This document shows, piece after piece, positions 7,787-16,633 of a stretch of DNA of 40,522 nt. How positions within the stretch are numbered: position 1 is the stretch's first letter; each line of letters opens with the position of its first letter. Origin of the DNA: Planctomycetota bacterium. Lineage in GTDB: Bacteria > Planctomycetota > UBA1135 > GCA-002686595. The translations under genes were made by a program, and so were the position numbers. The stretch spans positions 1 through 40,522 of the forward strand of contig JADLBP010000325.1 in NCBI GenBank assembly GCA_020847695.1, read 5' to 3'. Below the pieces are notes generated by a model that worked only from the letters and a program-made list of their open reading frames with translations, was not told the DNA's origin and did no database searches.

Positions 7787-8749
7787 TCAGGCGTGGAGCC
7801 AGCGGGCGATCGCATGGTAGACGGGGATTCCGACGGTCAGGTTGAACGGGAACGTGATCGCGAGCGACGAAGTCAGGTAGAGCGCGGGATTCGCTTCGGG
7901 CAACGCGATGCGCACCGCCACCGGCGCGGCGATGTACGAAGCGCTCGCGACCATCGTCGCGAAGATCGTCGTGCCGCCGAGCGAGAGCCCCGCGAACTCG
8001 CCGAGCCATGCTCCGATCGCGCCGTTGACGAGCGGCATGACCAACGCGAAGACGGCCAAGAAGCCGCCCGCCGCGCGCAGGTCGGAGAGCCTTCTCGCGG
8101 CGAGCGCGCCCATGTCGATCAGGAACAGCGTCAACACGCCCTTGAACGGGTCGACGAAGAACGGCTTCACTTGCTCGAGCGACGGACCCGCCAGCGCACC
8201 GATCGCCACGCCGCCGCAGAGCAAGAGGTTGCTCTTGCCGCCGAGGACCTCGCGCAATGTCTCGCCCCACGGCGCGGCACTCGTCGACGCGCGACGCGCG
8301 AGCAGGATCGCCACGACGATCGCCGGCACTTCGAGGAACGCGACCAGCGCGCTCATGAAGCCTTCGTACCCGACTCCCGCCCCGTCGAGGAACGTGCCGC
8401 AGGCGGTGAACGTCACGACCGACACCGAACCGTAGTGCGCCGCGATCGCCGCCGCGTCGACGACGCCGAGCTTGCCGAAGGTCCGCAGCGCCGCGAAGCA
8501 CCAGATCGGGCTCGTGATGCCGATCGCGAGCGTCGCGAGGAGCGGACCGGAGAGTTGGTCGAGCGGCGCTTGCGCGAGCTCGCCGCCGCCCTTGAGCCCG
8601 ATCGCGAGCAACAGGTACGACGAAAGGCCGGAGTGCAAAGCCTCCGGCAGCTTGAGATCGCTCTTGACGAGCGTCGCGACGATCCCGAGCACGAAGCCCA
8701 GGACCATCGGCGACGCGAGGTTCAGACGAACGAGGTCGAGCGAGTCCAT
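7787..8749 (-). CDS. sbtA: SbtA-type sodium-dependent bicarbonate transporter
   Basis: A 320-residue membrane protein of the SbtA (DUF897) family with about ten helices in two inverted halves. Recognisable family segments are [27 protein letters not shown] (read in two parts) at the start, LLLAIGLKGGGEL at about residue 50, TACGTFLD in the middle and SASYIAAPVAVRIALPEANP near the C-terminus. SbtA imports bicarbonate with sodium across the inner membrane and is best known from cyanobacterial carbon-concentrating mechanisms; here no Rubisco or carboxysome gene is in view. The ATG at 8749-8747 overlaps the 3' end of purK by 28 nt, which implies translational coupling. SbtB follows at once. The gene order makes bicarbonate supply to PurK the most economical role. 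Confidence 0.88.
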   Translation of the reverse strand: MDSLDLVRLNLASPMVLGFVLGIVATLVKSDLKLPEALHSGLSSYLLLAIGLKGGGELAQAPLDQLSGPLLATLAIGITSPIWCFAALRTFGKLGVVDAAAIAAHYGSVSVVTFTACGTFLDGAGVGYEGFMSALVAFLEVPAIVVAILLARRASTSAAPWGETLREVLGGKSNLLLCGGVAIGALAGPSLEQVKPFFVDPFKGVLTLFLIDMGALAARRLSDLRAAGGFLAVFALVMPLVNGAIGAWLGEFAGLSLGGTTIFATMVASASYIAAPVAVRIALPEANPALYLTSSLAITFPFNLTVGIPVYHAIARWLHA

Positions 8750-9873
8750 TCGTCGAGCTTCAACCGTCGCTGCAGGCCGACGCCGCGGTCGACGATGCGC
8801 AACGCGTGGTCGAGCCGCTCGGCGAGCGCGCGCCGATCCGGCGCGCACACGGTGAGGTGGCCGAGCTTGCGGCCAGGCGCCTCCGACTTGTCGTACACGT
8901 GCAGGTGCGCGTCGGGGATCGCGAGCAGCGCGTCGCGCGGCGGCAAGGAACCGAGCAGGTTCAACATCGCGCTCGTACCTCGGGCGCGCGTCGAGCCGAG
9001 CGGCAGGCCGCAGACGGCTCGCACGTGGTTCTCGAACTGGCTCGTCTCGGCGCCTTCGATCGTCCAATGTCCGCTGTTGTGCACACGAGGCGCGAGCTCG
9101 TTGACCAGCAGCTCGTCGCCGCACTCGAAGAGCTCGATCGCGAGCACGCCGACATAGTCGAGCGCTTCGACGATCCGTCGCGCGTAGTCCTCCGCGAGTC
9201 GCTCGCTGCGCGGATCGACGGCCGCCGCGGGCGCGAGCGTCGCGCGCAGGATGCCGTCGACGTGGACGTTCTCGACGAGCGGATAGCAGCGGACTTCGCC
9301 CGCGCGGTCGCGGACGACGACCGACGACAGCTCGCGGTCGAACGAGACGAGCTGTTCCAGCACCAGCGGGCGTCCGCCGAGGCGCGACCACGCGAGCGAG
9401 AGGTCGAAGTCGTCGCGCAGCACGTGCTGACCGCGACCGTCGTAGCCGCCGCGCCGGGTCTTCAAGACGCTCGGGAGGCCGAGCGTCGCCACGGCGCATT
9501 CGAGCTCGTCGCGCGAATCGATCGGCGCGAACGCGGCGACCGGGATGCCGAGCCCGCGCAAGAAGCGCTTTTCGAGCAGGCGATCCTGCGACAGCTCGAG
9601 CGCGCGCACCGGCGGCCCGATCGGCGTCGATCCACACGCGGAGCGCAGGTCGTGCGGATCGAGGTTCTCGTGCTCGTACGTCACGACGTCCGACGCCGCC
9701 GCGAGCGAGCGCAGGTCTCGCAGCCGATCGCCGCTCTCGAACAACGCCGTCGTCACGCGGCCCGCGGAGTCCTCCGGACGTGCGCACAGAGCTTGCACGC
9801 GCACACCGAGCGGATGCGCCGCGAGCGCGAGCATGCGCGCGAGCTGTCCACCGCCGACGATCCCGAGCTTCAT
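8722..9873 (-). CDS. purK: 5-(carboxyamino)imidazole ribonucleotide synthase (PurK)
   Basis: A 383-residue ATP-grasp enzyme. It starts [19 protein letters not shown], the PurK signature, continues with [10 protein letters not shown] and the ATP-grasp loop [14 protein letters not shown], and has the metal-binding [18 protein letters not shown] segment at about residues 265-285. PurK makes N5-CAIR from AIR, ATP and bicarbonate in de novo purine synthesis. Length is normal for the family. The ATG at 9873-9871 overlaps the purE stop in an ATGA arrangement. Its own 3' end overlaps the sbtA start, so substrate import and use are encoded in one chain. Cytoplasmic. Confidence 0.96.
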   Translation of the reverse strand: MKLGIVGGGQLARMLALAAHPLGVRVQALCARPEDSAGRVTTALFESGDRLRDLRSLAAASDVVTYEHENLDPHDLRSACGSTPIGPPVRALELSQDRLLEKRFLRGLGIPVAAFAPIDSRDELECAVATLGLPSVLKTRRGGYDGRGQHVLRDDFDLSLAWSRLGGRPLVLEQLVSFDRELSSVVVRDRAGEVRCYPLVENVHVDGILRATLAPAAAVDPRSERLAEDYARRIVEALDYVGVLAIELFECGDELLVNELAPRVHNSGHWTIEGAETSQFENHVRAVCGLPLGSTRARGTSAMLNLLGSLPPRDALLAIPDAHLHVYDKSEAPGRKLGHLTVCAPDRRALAERLDHALRIVDRGVGLQRRLKLDEWTRSTSFV

Positions 9874-10382
9874 CGCACGACCTCCCGCGGATCGGTGTGG
9901 GAGAGCACGGCGTCGGTCTGCGCGGAACGCCACCGCTCGAGCGCCGCGCGGATCCCGGCGTCGGAGCGAGCGAGGATCGCGGCGGCGAGCAGCGCTGCGT
10001 TGATCGCACCGCTCTTGCCGATCGCGAGCGTGCCGACGGGGATGCCCGCCGGCATCTGCACGATCGACAACAGCGAGTCCATGCCTCGCAGCGCGTGCGA
10101 TTCGACGGGGACGCCGAGCACCGGCAGCAACGTCTTCGCGGCCGCCATCCCCGGTAGGTGCGCGGCGCCGCCCGCGCCGGCGATCAGCACCTCGATGCCG
10201 CGGGACTCGGCGCTCCCGACGTACTCGAACAGTCGGTCGGGCGTGCGGTGGGCGGAGACGACCTGCACCTCGTGCTCGATGCCGAGCGACGTCAGCGCCC
10301 GCGACGCGTGCTCGAGCGTCTCCCAATCGGAGCGCGATCCCATGATCACGCCGACCCGCGCGCGTTGGCTGGGCTCGCTCAC
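9870..10382 (-). CDS. purE: N5-carboxyaminoimidazole ribonucleotide mutase (PurE, class I)
   Basis: A 170-residue protein with all PurE landmarks: [17 protein letters not shown] near the N-terminus, [28 protein letters not shown] and [20 protein letters not shown]. The SAHRTP and [10 protein letters not shown] motifs fit class I enzymes that convert N5-CAIR to CAIR, which agrees with the adjacent purK. I chose GTG 10382-10380 because it overlaps the stop of the TerC-like gene in a GTGA arrangement and gives the normal PurE lead-in. The stop overlaps the purK start by 4 nt. Cytoplasmic, octameric in known members. Confidence 0.96.
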   Translation of the reverse strand: MSEPSQRARVGVIMGSRSDWETLEHASRALTSLGIEHEVQVVSAHRTPDRLFEYVGSAESRGIEVLIAGAGGAAHLPGMAAAKTLLPVLGVPVESHALRGMDSLLSIVQMPAGIPVGTLAIGKSGAINAALLAAAILARSDAGIRAALERWRSAQTDAVLSHTDPREVVR

Positions 10383-11347
10383 GGCGCCGAACCCTCCGTC
10401 AACCGCGCGGCGTCGTCCCGTCGCTTGATCACCAGCGACGCGAGCACCGACAGTCCGAGGATGCCGCCGATCACCGCGAGCGACGCGCCGACCGGGACCT
10501 TGTAGAAGTCCGCCGCGAGCATCTTGCCGCCGACGAAGACCAGCACGAACGCGAGGCCGAGCTTCAGGTACCGGAACTTGTCGATCACGCCGGCGAGCAG
10601 GAAGTAGAGCGAGCGCAGGCCGAGGATCGCGAAGATGTTCGACGTGAAGACGATGAACGGATCCTGCGTGATCGCGAAGATCGCCGGGATCGAGTCGACC
10701 GCGAAGACGACGTCGGTCGCCTCGACGACCAAGAGCGCGAGGAAGAGCGGCGTCGCGACCAGCTTGGCGCCCTGACGCGTGAAGAAGCGCTGGCCATCGA
10801 AGCCGTCGCTGACCGGAAAGAAGCGCTTGAAGAGCTTGACGACCGGATTGGACGCCGGGTCGTAGTGCGCGTTGCGCTGCAACAGGAGCTTGATGCCGGT
10901 CAGGACGAGGATCGCGCCGAAGACGTAGATCGCCCAGTGGAACTTCGCGAGGAACGCGCCGCCGACGACGATGAAGATCGCGCGCATCACCAGCGCGCCG
11001 AGGATGCCCCAGAAGAGCACGCGGTGCTGGAGCGCGTTCGGGATCGCGAAGTACGAGAAGATGACGACGAAGACGAAGATGTTGTCGACCGACAACGCCT
11101 TCTCGATCACGTACCCGGTGGTGAACTCGAGCGCGCGCTCGGGGCCGTACCACACGTGCACGCCCGCCGCGAACACCGCGGCGAGCGAGATCCACACCGC
11201 GCTCCAGATCGCGGCCTCCTTGAGCGAGACCGAGTGCGCCTTGCGATGGAACACGCCCAGGTCGAGCGCGAGCATCGCGAGCACGAAGACGAGGAAGCCG
11301 CCCCAGAGGAGCGGCGAGCCGATGGATTCGACGACGGCGAGGGGCAT
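10379..11347 (-). CDS. TerC/Alx-family integral membrane protein
   Basis: A 322-residue protein with about nine membrane helices and the TerC family landmarks: [38 protein letters not shown], and [19 protein letters not shown] with acidic residues inside membrane segments. Relatives (Alx, MeeF/MeeY) export manganese or load metal onto exported proteins; others carry the old tellurite-resistance label. The spacing [24 protein letters not shown] is typical of the second half. It starts 21 nt after the hpf stop and its own stop overlaps the purE start, so it sits inside the purine/bicarbonate operon. Its link to that pathway is unclear; metal supply is one possibility. No riboswitch-like leader was recognised upstream. 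Confidence 0.92.
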   Translation of the reverse strand: MPLAVVESIGSPLLWGGFLVFVLAMLALDLGVFHRKAHSVSLKEAAIWSAVWISLAAVFAAGVHVWYGPERALEFTTGYVIEKALSVDNIFVFVVIFSYFAIPNALQHRVLFWGILGALVMRAIFIVVGGAFLAKFHWAIYVFGAILVLTGIKLLLQRNAHYDPASNPVVKLFKRFFPVSDGFDGQRFFTRQGAKLVATPLFLALLVVEATDVVFAVDSIPAIFAITQDPFIVFTSNIFAILGLRSLYFLLAGVIDKFRYLKLGLAFVLVFVGGKMLAADFYKVPVGASLAVIGGILGLSVLASLVIKRRDDAARLTEGSAP

Positions 11348-11368
11348 GGTGTGGATCTCGGGCTGCGA

Positions 11369-11731
11369 TCAGCGGCGGCGCGGAGTGCGCGCGCGTTCGG
11401 GGAGGAGTTGGTGGTGTTCGCGGCCGTGACCGCGGGTCTTGTCGAGCGCGCGCGCGATCGCGCGCGCAATGCGGTCCGACGCGCGATCGATCGCCGCGCA
11501 GAGATTCGAGTCGGAGTCGGTGACCATCAGCGTCTTCAGGCGGCGGCCGCGGACGCGCAGGCTGACCAGCTTGTCGACGCCGCCTTTCGGGCCGTTGAGG
11601 TCGGCGAGGCGGGCCCAGACGTGGCCGACTTCCTCGCCGAAGCGGCCGAGCGCAAAGCTCAGCCGCCGTTCGAGGTGCTCGCGGAGCGTCGGGGTGGCGA
11701 TCAGTCCGTTCCAGTGCACTTGCAGCTTCAT
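11369..11731 (-). CDS. hpf: Short ribosome hibernation-promoting factor / S30AE-family protein
   Basis: A 120-residue protein of the S30AE (HPF/YfiA) family. It begins [32 protein letters not shown] (a beta-strand and helix typical of the fold), has [12 protein letters not shown] and [25 protein letters not shown], and ends in a basic Arg-rich tail. The length fits short HPF without the C-terminal dimerisation domain. Family knowledge: these proteins bind the 30S decoding centre and store ribosomes in inactive form during stress. GGAG at about 7 nt before the ATG is a good ribosome-binding site. It is the first gene of the array and is divergent from the NhaR-type regulator, so it probably responds to that regulator. 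Confidence 0.88.
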   Translation of the reverse strand: MKLQVHWNGLIATPTLREHLERRLSFALGRFGEEVGHVWARLADLNGPKGGVDKLVSLRVRGRRLKTLMVTDSDSNLCAAIDRASDRIARAIARALDKTRGHGREHHQLLPERARTPRRR

Positions 11732-11768
11732 GGTGGATCTCCGTGGAGGGGGTCAGTGGACGGGGGAC

Positions 11769-11797
11769 ATCATCGGCGCTTTCTTGCCCGTCGACAA
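11769..11797 (-). promoter_or_regulatory. Candidate promoter of the hpf-terC-purEK-sbtAB array
   Basis: On the minus strand TTGTCG (11797-11792) and GATGAT (11774-11769) are separated by exactly 17 nt. Each hexamer matches the sigma-70 consensus at 4 of 6 positions. The predicted leader to the hpf ATG is about 30 nt. Its -35 coincides with that of the divergent regulator gene. Confidence 0.45.
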
Positions 11798-11820
11798 TTT
11801 GATTGTTTCGCTCGTATCAT
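11791..11820 (+). promoter_or_regulatory. Candidate promoter of the NhaR-type regulator, with an internal dyad
   Basis: TCGACA (11791-11796) and TATCAT (11815-11820) are 18 nt apart; each matches the consensus at 5 of 6 positions. The ATG lies 26 nt downstream. The short dyad CAATTTGATTG at 11795-11805 lies between the two divergent -10 elements and is a candidate for the LysR-type binding site. Confidence 0.5.
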
Positions 11821-11846
11821 TCGGGAAAACCGACACGAGGAACGCG

Positions 11847-12752
11847 ATGGAATGGCTCAACTACCACCACCTGCTCTACTTCTGGACCGTCGCCCGCGAG
11901 GGCGGCGTCGCGCGCGCGGCCGAACGGCTCCACCTGACGCACCCGACGATCAGCGGACAGATCCGCGAGCTCGAGCGCGCGCTCGGCGAGAAACTTTTCG
12001 CGCGCGCCGGGCGGGGACTCGAGCTGACCGAGATGGGGTGCGTGGTCTTCCGCTACGCCGACGAGATCTTCTCGCTCGGCCGAGAGCTGGTCGACACGGT
12101 CAAGGGTCGCCCGACCGGTCGGCCGGTGCAGCTCGTCGTCGGCGTCGACGACGTGTTGCCGAAGCTGCTCGTGCTGCGCTTGCTCGAGCCCGCGCTGCGC
12201 GGACCGGAGCCGGTGCGCATCGTCGTGCACGAAGCGCCGGTGCGCGACCTCTTCGCGCGCCTGTCGCAACACTCGTTGGACGTCGTGCTCAGCGACTCGC
12301 CGTTGCCGCCGGGCTCGCGGGTCAAGGCGTACGCGCACTTGCTCGGCGAGTGCGGCGTCACGTGGTTCGGCGTCGAGCGACTGCAGAAGCGCGCGAAGCG
12401 CGACTTCCCGGCATCGCTCGGTGTCGAGCCGCTGATCTTGCCGACCGAGGACACCGCGCTGCGTCGCGCGCTCGATCCGTGGTTCGAGCGCCAGGGCTTG
12501 CGACCGCAGATCGTCGCGGAGATCGCCGACAGCGCGCTCGTGAAGGCGTTCGGCCAGAACGGGCTCGGCTTGTTCCCCGCGCCGACTGCGGTCGAACGCG
12601 ACGTGCTCGAGCAGTTCGACGTGCGCGTCGTCGGGCGCAGCACCGACCTGCGCGAACGCTTCTGGGCGATCTCGGTCGAGCGCCGCATCAAGAACCCGGC
12701 GGTCGCGGCGATCACCGACGCGGCGCGCGAGAGTCTGTTCGCCGAGCAGTGA
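11847..12752 (+). CDS. NhaR-type LysR-family transcriptional regulator
   Basis: A 301-residue LysR-family protein. It begins MEWLNYHHLLYFWTVAREGG, close to the N-terminus of E. coli NhaR, followed by the helix-turn-helix AAERLHLTHPTISGQIRELE (residues about 26-45). The C-terminal effector domain starts near residue 90 (PVQLVVGVDDVLPKLLVLRL) and keeps NhaR-like stretches such as LSDSPLPPG. NhaR activates a sodium/proton antiporter gene in response to sodium. Here the divergently transcribed array contains a sodium-dependent bicarbonate transporter, so sodium- or pH-linked control is an attractive inference. The promoter is predicted at 11791-11820. Start chosen at the ATG that matches the family; the frame is open upstream but composition changes. 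Confidence 0.92.
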   Translation: MEWLNYHHLLYFWTVAREGGVARAAERLHLTHPTISGQIRELERALGEKLFARAGRGLELTEMGCVVFRYADEIFSLGRELVDTVKGRPTGRPVQLVVGVDDVLPKLLVLRLLEPALRGPEPVRIVVHEAPVRDLFARLSQHSLDVVLSDSPLPPGSRVKAYAHLLGECGVTWFGVERLQKRAKRDFPASLGVEPLILPTEDTALRRALDPWFERQGLRPQIVAEIADSALVKAFGQNGLGLFPAPTAVERDVLEQFDVRVVGRSTDLRERFWAISVERRIKNPAVAAITDAARESLFAEQ

Positions 12753-12875
12753 CCGCGTCCGTGGAGTCGGGTCACGGCGGCAACCTCCTCGACCGCGCGC
12801 CGCGCGAGAGCTCGCGAGCCGGTCGACCGCGGCGCGGCGTCGCCGCGCGGACTCGACCCAGGATGTGAGCGCGCG

Positions 12876-12897
12876 AGCGGGCCTCGATCGGCCCGCT
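12876..12897. terminator. Hairpin between convergent genes
   Basis: AGCGGGCC (12876-12883), loop TCGATC, GGCCCGCT (12890-12897): an 8-bp perfect stem between the regulator stop (12752) and the protease stop (12926). It lacks a T-run on either strand, so it may assist termination or only protect RNA ends. Confidence 0.4.
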
Positions 12898-12925
12898 GCG
12901 CGCCGGTTGCGCTCTCGGCGAGCGC

Positions 12926-15900
12926 TCAGTGATCCGCAGGTGCGATGCCGGGCTTGACGCGGTTGGGCGACGCGGGCCGCTTCGGGGCCTCGGGCTTCGC
13001 CTTCGCGAGCTCGGCTTGCATCTCGCGGATCGCCGCGAGCAACTGCGGATCGCCGCCGTCGACCATCAGGCTCGGATCGTCGACCACGTCGAGGTCGGGA
13101 TCGACGCCGTGGCCTTCGACGCCCCACGTGCCGTCCTTCTCGTAGAAGCCGAACGTCGGCACGGTGATCGACGAGCCGTCGACGAAGCCCGGATTGCCGG
13201 ACAGGCCGACCAGTCCGCCCCACGTGCGCGTGCCGATCAGCTTGCCGAGCCCGGCTTGGCGGAAGAAGTAGGGGAAGCAGTCGCCGCCCGAGCCCGACGA
13301 CTCGTTGATCAACATGCACTTCGGTCCGCGATGGCCGACCGACGGCCACGTCCAGTCCTCGCCGTGGCGCACCGCCCAATAGTTGGTCACCGGACGGTCG
13401 AGCAGCTCGATGAAGCGCGTCGGGATCTGGCCGCCTCCGTTCCAACGCTCGTCGACGATCAGCGCGGGCTTCGCGAACTCGCCCATGAACTGGCGCACGA
13501 GCTCGTTCTGGCCGTGGATGCCCGTGTCGGGCACGTGCACGTAGCCGACGCGGCCGTCGGTGAGCTTCGCGACCAACGCGCGGTTCTGCGCGACCCAGTC
13601 GCGGTAGCGGAGCTCGCCCTCGGACGCGATCGGCTCGACGAGCACGCGGCGTTCCTTGCCGTCGCGCGTGGGCTCGGCGTTCAGCGTGATCCACGTCGGA
13701 CGGCCGACCGTGCCCTCGAACGCCGCGTACACGTCGCGGGTCGCGTCGACCGGCACGTCGTTGACCGCGAGCAGGAAGTCTCCGGCCTTCGCGTCGATGC
13801 CCGGGATCGCGAGCGGCGAGCGTGCGTCGAGATCGCTCGCGTCGCCGCCGACGAGGCGCGCGATGCGGTACGCGCCGCGCTCGAGCTTCCAATCGCAGCC
13901 GAGCAACCCGACGGTCGGCGGACGGCGGCCCGCTTCGAGCGAGCCGGGGCTCGCGACGTAGGCGTGGCCGACGTTGAGCTCCGCGACGAGCTCGCGCAGC
14001 AGGAAATCGACGTCGGCGCGAGTCGTGCAGTCGTCGAGCGCGCGCACGTAGCGCGCGACCACCGCGTTCCAGTCGACGTAGTGCATCTCCGGCACGTAGA
14101 AGAAGTCGCGCATCAGTCGGCCGGCTTCGGTCACGATCTGGCGCCACTCGCGGCGCGGATCGATCGTCGCGTCGAGGTGCTCGAGCGCGATCTTCTTCTC
14201 GACCTTCTGGCCTTCCGCCAAGTCGACGAGCGCGAAGCCGTCGACGGCGACCAGCGCCTTCTCGCCGCCGGGCAGCAGCTCGAAGCCCGCGACGCCGTCG
14301 AGCACCTCGTGCTCTTCCTTGTCCTCCAGGTCGAGGTAGACGAGCTTGCCCGAAGGCCCGCCGCCGCCTTCGTCGTCGTCGTTCGCCTCGCCGCTCTCCG
14401 CGCCGAGTCGCGCGCGCCGCACGTACGCGACCTTGCCCTTCGCGCCGCGCACGGAATCGATGCGACCGCCCGGGACGTCGACCAGGATCGCGCGCGCTTC
14501 GAAGCCCGCGAGCTCGATCTCGACCGGCGTCGGAGCCTTGGCCTCGGCCTTCGCGTCGTCGCCTGGCTTGGCGTCCTCGGCCGGCTTCGCCGCGGCGGCG
14601 GTCTTCGCGTCGGCCTTCGTTGCGTCCTTCGAGTCCTCGGCCTCCGCCTCTTCGTCGTCCGCCGCGGTCTCCGAGTCGTCCTTCGGCGCCCACGGGTTCT
14701 TCACGTCGGCGCGCAGCGGCACCGCGACCAGCTTCTGCGAGTTGCCGTAGATCCACGTCTCGTCGAACTCGGAGTAGACGGGCTCGAACACGCGGCTCGA
14801 GACGTAGAAGAGCCACTTGCCCTCGGCGTCGAAGCTCGGCTCGCGATCGATGAACTTGCCGGACGTCACTTCGTGGACGCTGCCATCGCGGGTGTCGCAC
14901 AGGAAGATCGACGAGAGCCGGCCTTCGGCGCCGCGGCGCGCGTACGTCAGCCAGCGCGAATCGGGCGACCAGCGCGCCGACATCGGTTGGCCGTCTCGAT
15001 CGTTGTCGAGCACGCGCACGTCGCCCTTCTCGACGCCGACGACCGAGAGCGAGCCGTCGTTCGCCGAGAACGCGATCGACTTCGAGTCCGGCGACCACGT
15101 CGGTCCGAAGCGGTAGCCCGGCCCGAGCTTGGTCAGCGTGCGCTCGGCATCGACGCCGATGGAGTCGGCGGGCCGCACGCAGATCTCGTTCTCGCCGCTG
15201 CGGTCGGAGACGTACGCGAGCCACTTGCCGTCGGGGCTCCACGCGGGCTGACGCTCGGCGGCGCCGTCGGTCTGCGTCAGGTCGAGCACCGCGCCTTCCT
15301 TGACCGGGACGCTGAAGATCTCGCCGCGGGCCTCGACCGCGACGCGCTTGCCCTTCGGGCCCGCGGTGACGGTCTGGACGAGCTCGGAGCAGTCGACTTT
15401 CTGCGCGAGCAATTGCGGTCGATCGTTCGGGAGCACCACGTCGACGGCGATCGTCTTCTTGGACGCGAACTCGTAGCGATAGAGCTTGCCCGCGCAGGTG
15501 AACACGAGGTCGTCGGGGCCGACCGACGGGAAGCGTACGTCGTCGTCGGTGAACTTCGTGATCGCTTCGGTCGTGCCGCTCGCGGAATCGAAGCGCCACA
15601 CGTTCAGCCGACCGACGTCGTCGCGGTCGGAGAGGAAGTAGATCTCGCGTCCGTGCCACATCGGCAAACAGTCGGTGCCGGGGTAGGACGTCATGCGCTT
15701 CGACTCGTTGGTCTTCACGTTGAACAGCCAGATGTCCTGCGCCATCCCGCCTTGGTAGCGCTTCCACGTCCGGAACTCCGACTGCGTCACCGGCGTGTAC
15801 GCGAGCCACGTGCTGGTCGCATCGAGCTCGCCGAACGTGCCGTACGGCACCGGCAGCGGCGTCGGTTGGCCGCCGTCGACCGGAGCGCGGAAGAGCTTCG

Positions 15901-16315
15901 GCGCGCGGCGTTGGCCGGAGATCTGGCTCGAGAAGAACACGATGTCGCGGCCGGTCGGATCCCAGTCGCAGAGCACCTCGTTGTCCGGATGGTGCGTCAC
16001 CCGCTGAGGCACGCCGCCGTCGATCGGGAGCACGTAGACGTCGGTGCCGCCGGCGTAGCTCGCGGTGAACGCGACGCGCTTGCCGTCAGGGCTGAAGCGC
16101 GGCATCGACTCCGAGCCGTCCGGCGACGCGAGCACGCGCGCGACGCCGCCGCTCTTCGCGACCAGCCAGAGGTCGCCGCCGAAGCCGAAGACGATGTGCT
16201 CCTTGCTGACGTCGGGCTGACGGAGCATCACCGCGTCGGGGCGGAACTGCGCCGTGGCACGCGGGGCGAGCAAGACGAGAGCGAGCAGACTGGTGGACAG
16301 GATCGAACGCGACAT
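12926..16315 (-). CDS. Tricorn-like S41-family protease with beta-propeller and PDZ domains
   Basis: A 1129-residue exported protein; residues 1-23 form a signal peptide ending ATAQ. Residues about 30-500 are WD40/TolB-type propeller blades (FSPDGKRVAFTAS, WSPDGKWLAYVSD, WSPDSKSIAFSA). Residues about 540-600 are an Ala/Lys/Asp/Glu-rich low-complexity insert. The tricorn C1 domain follows with DFFYVPEMHYVDWNAVVARY, whose His is a likely catalytic residue, then a PDZ-like region (GDFLLAVNDVPVDA). The protease core has NESSGSGGDCFPYFFR near residues 1005-1019, containing the expected nucleophile serine (Ser1007 or Ser1009), then GTRTWGGLVG. Family knowledge: tricorn relatives trim peptides. GAGAGG lies 5 nt before the ATG. 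A CAGAAT -10-like hexamer lies at 16361-16356 on the minus strand. Confidence 0.93.
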   Translation of the reverse strand: MSRSILSTSLLALVLLAPRATAQFRPDAVMLRQPDVSKEHIVFGFGGDLWLVAKSGGVARVLASPDGSESMPRFSPDGKRVAFTASYAGGTDVYVLPIDGGVPQRVTHHPDNEVLCDWDPTGRDIVFFSSQISGQRRAPKLFRAPVDGGQPTPLPVPYGTFGELDATSTWLAYTPVTQSEFRTWKRYQGGMAQDIWLFNVKTNESKRMTSYPGTDCLPMWHGREIYFLSDRDDVGRLNVWRFDSASGTTEAITKFTDDDVRFPSVGPDDLVFTCAGKLYRYEFASKKTIAVDVVLPNDRPQLLAQKVDCSELVQTVTAGPKGKRVAVEARGEIFSVPVKEGAVLDLTQTDGAAERQPAWSPDGKWLAYVSDRSGENEICVRPADSIGVDAERTLTKLGPGYRFGPTWSPDSKSIAFSANDGSLSVVGVEKGDVRVLDNDRDGQPMSARWSPDSRWLTYARRGAEGRLSSIFLCDTRDGSVHEVTSGKFIDREPSFDAEGKWLFYVSSRVFEPVYSEFDETWIYGNSQKLVAVPLRADVKNPWAPKDDSETAADDEEAEAEDSKDATKADAKTAAAAKPAEDAKPGDDAKAEAKAPTPVEIELAGFEARAILVDVPGGRIDSVRGAKGKVAYVRRARLGAESGEANDDDEGGGGPSGKLVYLDLEDKEEHEVLDGVAGFELLPGGEKALVAVDGFALVDLAEGQKVEKKIALEHLDATIDPRREWRQIVTEAGRLMRDFFYVPEMHYVDWNAVVARYVRALDDCTTRADVDFLLRELVAELNVGHAYVASPGSLEAGRRPPTVGLLGCDWKLERGAYRIARLVGGDASDLDARSPLAIPGIDAKAGDFLLAVNDVPVDATRDVYAAFEGTVGRPTWITLNAEPTRDGKERRVLVEPIASEGELRYRDWVAQNRALVAKLTDGRVGYVHVPDTGIHGQNELVRQFMGEFAKPALIVDERWNGGGQIPTRFIELLDRPVTNYWAVRHGEDWTWPSVGHRGPKCMLINESSGSGGDCFPYFFRQAGLGKLIGTRTWGGLVGLSGNPGFVDGSSITVPTFGFYEKDGTWGVEGHGVDPDLDVVDDPSLMVDGGDPQLLAAIREMQAELAKAKPEAPKRPASPNRVKPGIAPADH

Positions 16316-16633
16316 GGGGACCTCTCGGATGGGAGGGATGGCAGGAATCGGCGCGATTCTGACCACGTGCGACGGCGCGCGCGAGCGAACGGGCGGTCTT
16401 TGACGTGACGTTGACGCGCTCGCGAGCCCGTGGCGCGGGTCGCTCGACGCGCGCGGTCGGTTCCGGGCGCGTGTGGCCGTCCGCGCGCGTTCGTGCGCAT
16501 GCGACCGCGCGGAGTCGAGCGAGCTCGCCGGCGTTCCGCGCGGCGTCGAGCTCGCGCGCGGACTGCTCGCGACTCCGAGTTCGACTCGCGGCTCGGCTTG
16601 TCGTCGCTGCGCGCGTTCGCGAGCATGCGCGCC
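16316..16633. other. Divergent intergenic region (318 bp)
   Basis: Lies between the protease start and the DUF4440 lipoprotein start, so it should hold both promoters. On the minus strand CAGAAT (16361-16356) is a possible -10 for the protease. On the plus strand two TTGACG hexamers occur close together near 16399-16415, but no -10 follows at the right spacing. I see no gene, repeat array or RNA in it. Confidence 0.5.

Noticed and set aside
7787-10009. 740-codon minus frame covering purK and sbtA
   Set aside because: Only its last 320 residues (SbtA) look like protein; the upstream part is an out-of-frame reading of purK, so it is not a fusion.
12929-16408. 1159-codon open frame on the plus strand
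   Set aside because: Antisense to the tricorn-like protease, which has a signal peptide, propeller and catalytic motifs; the opposite frame shows none.
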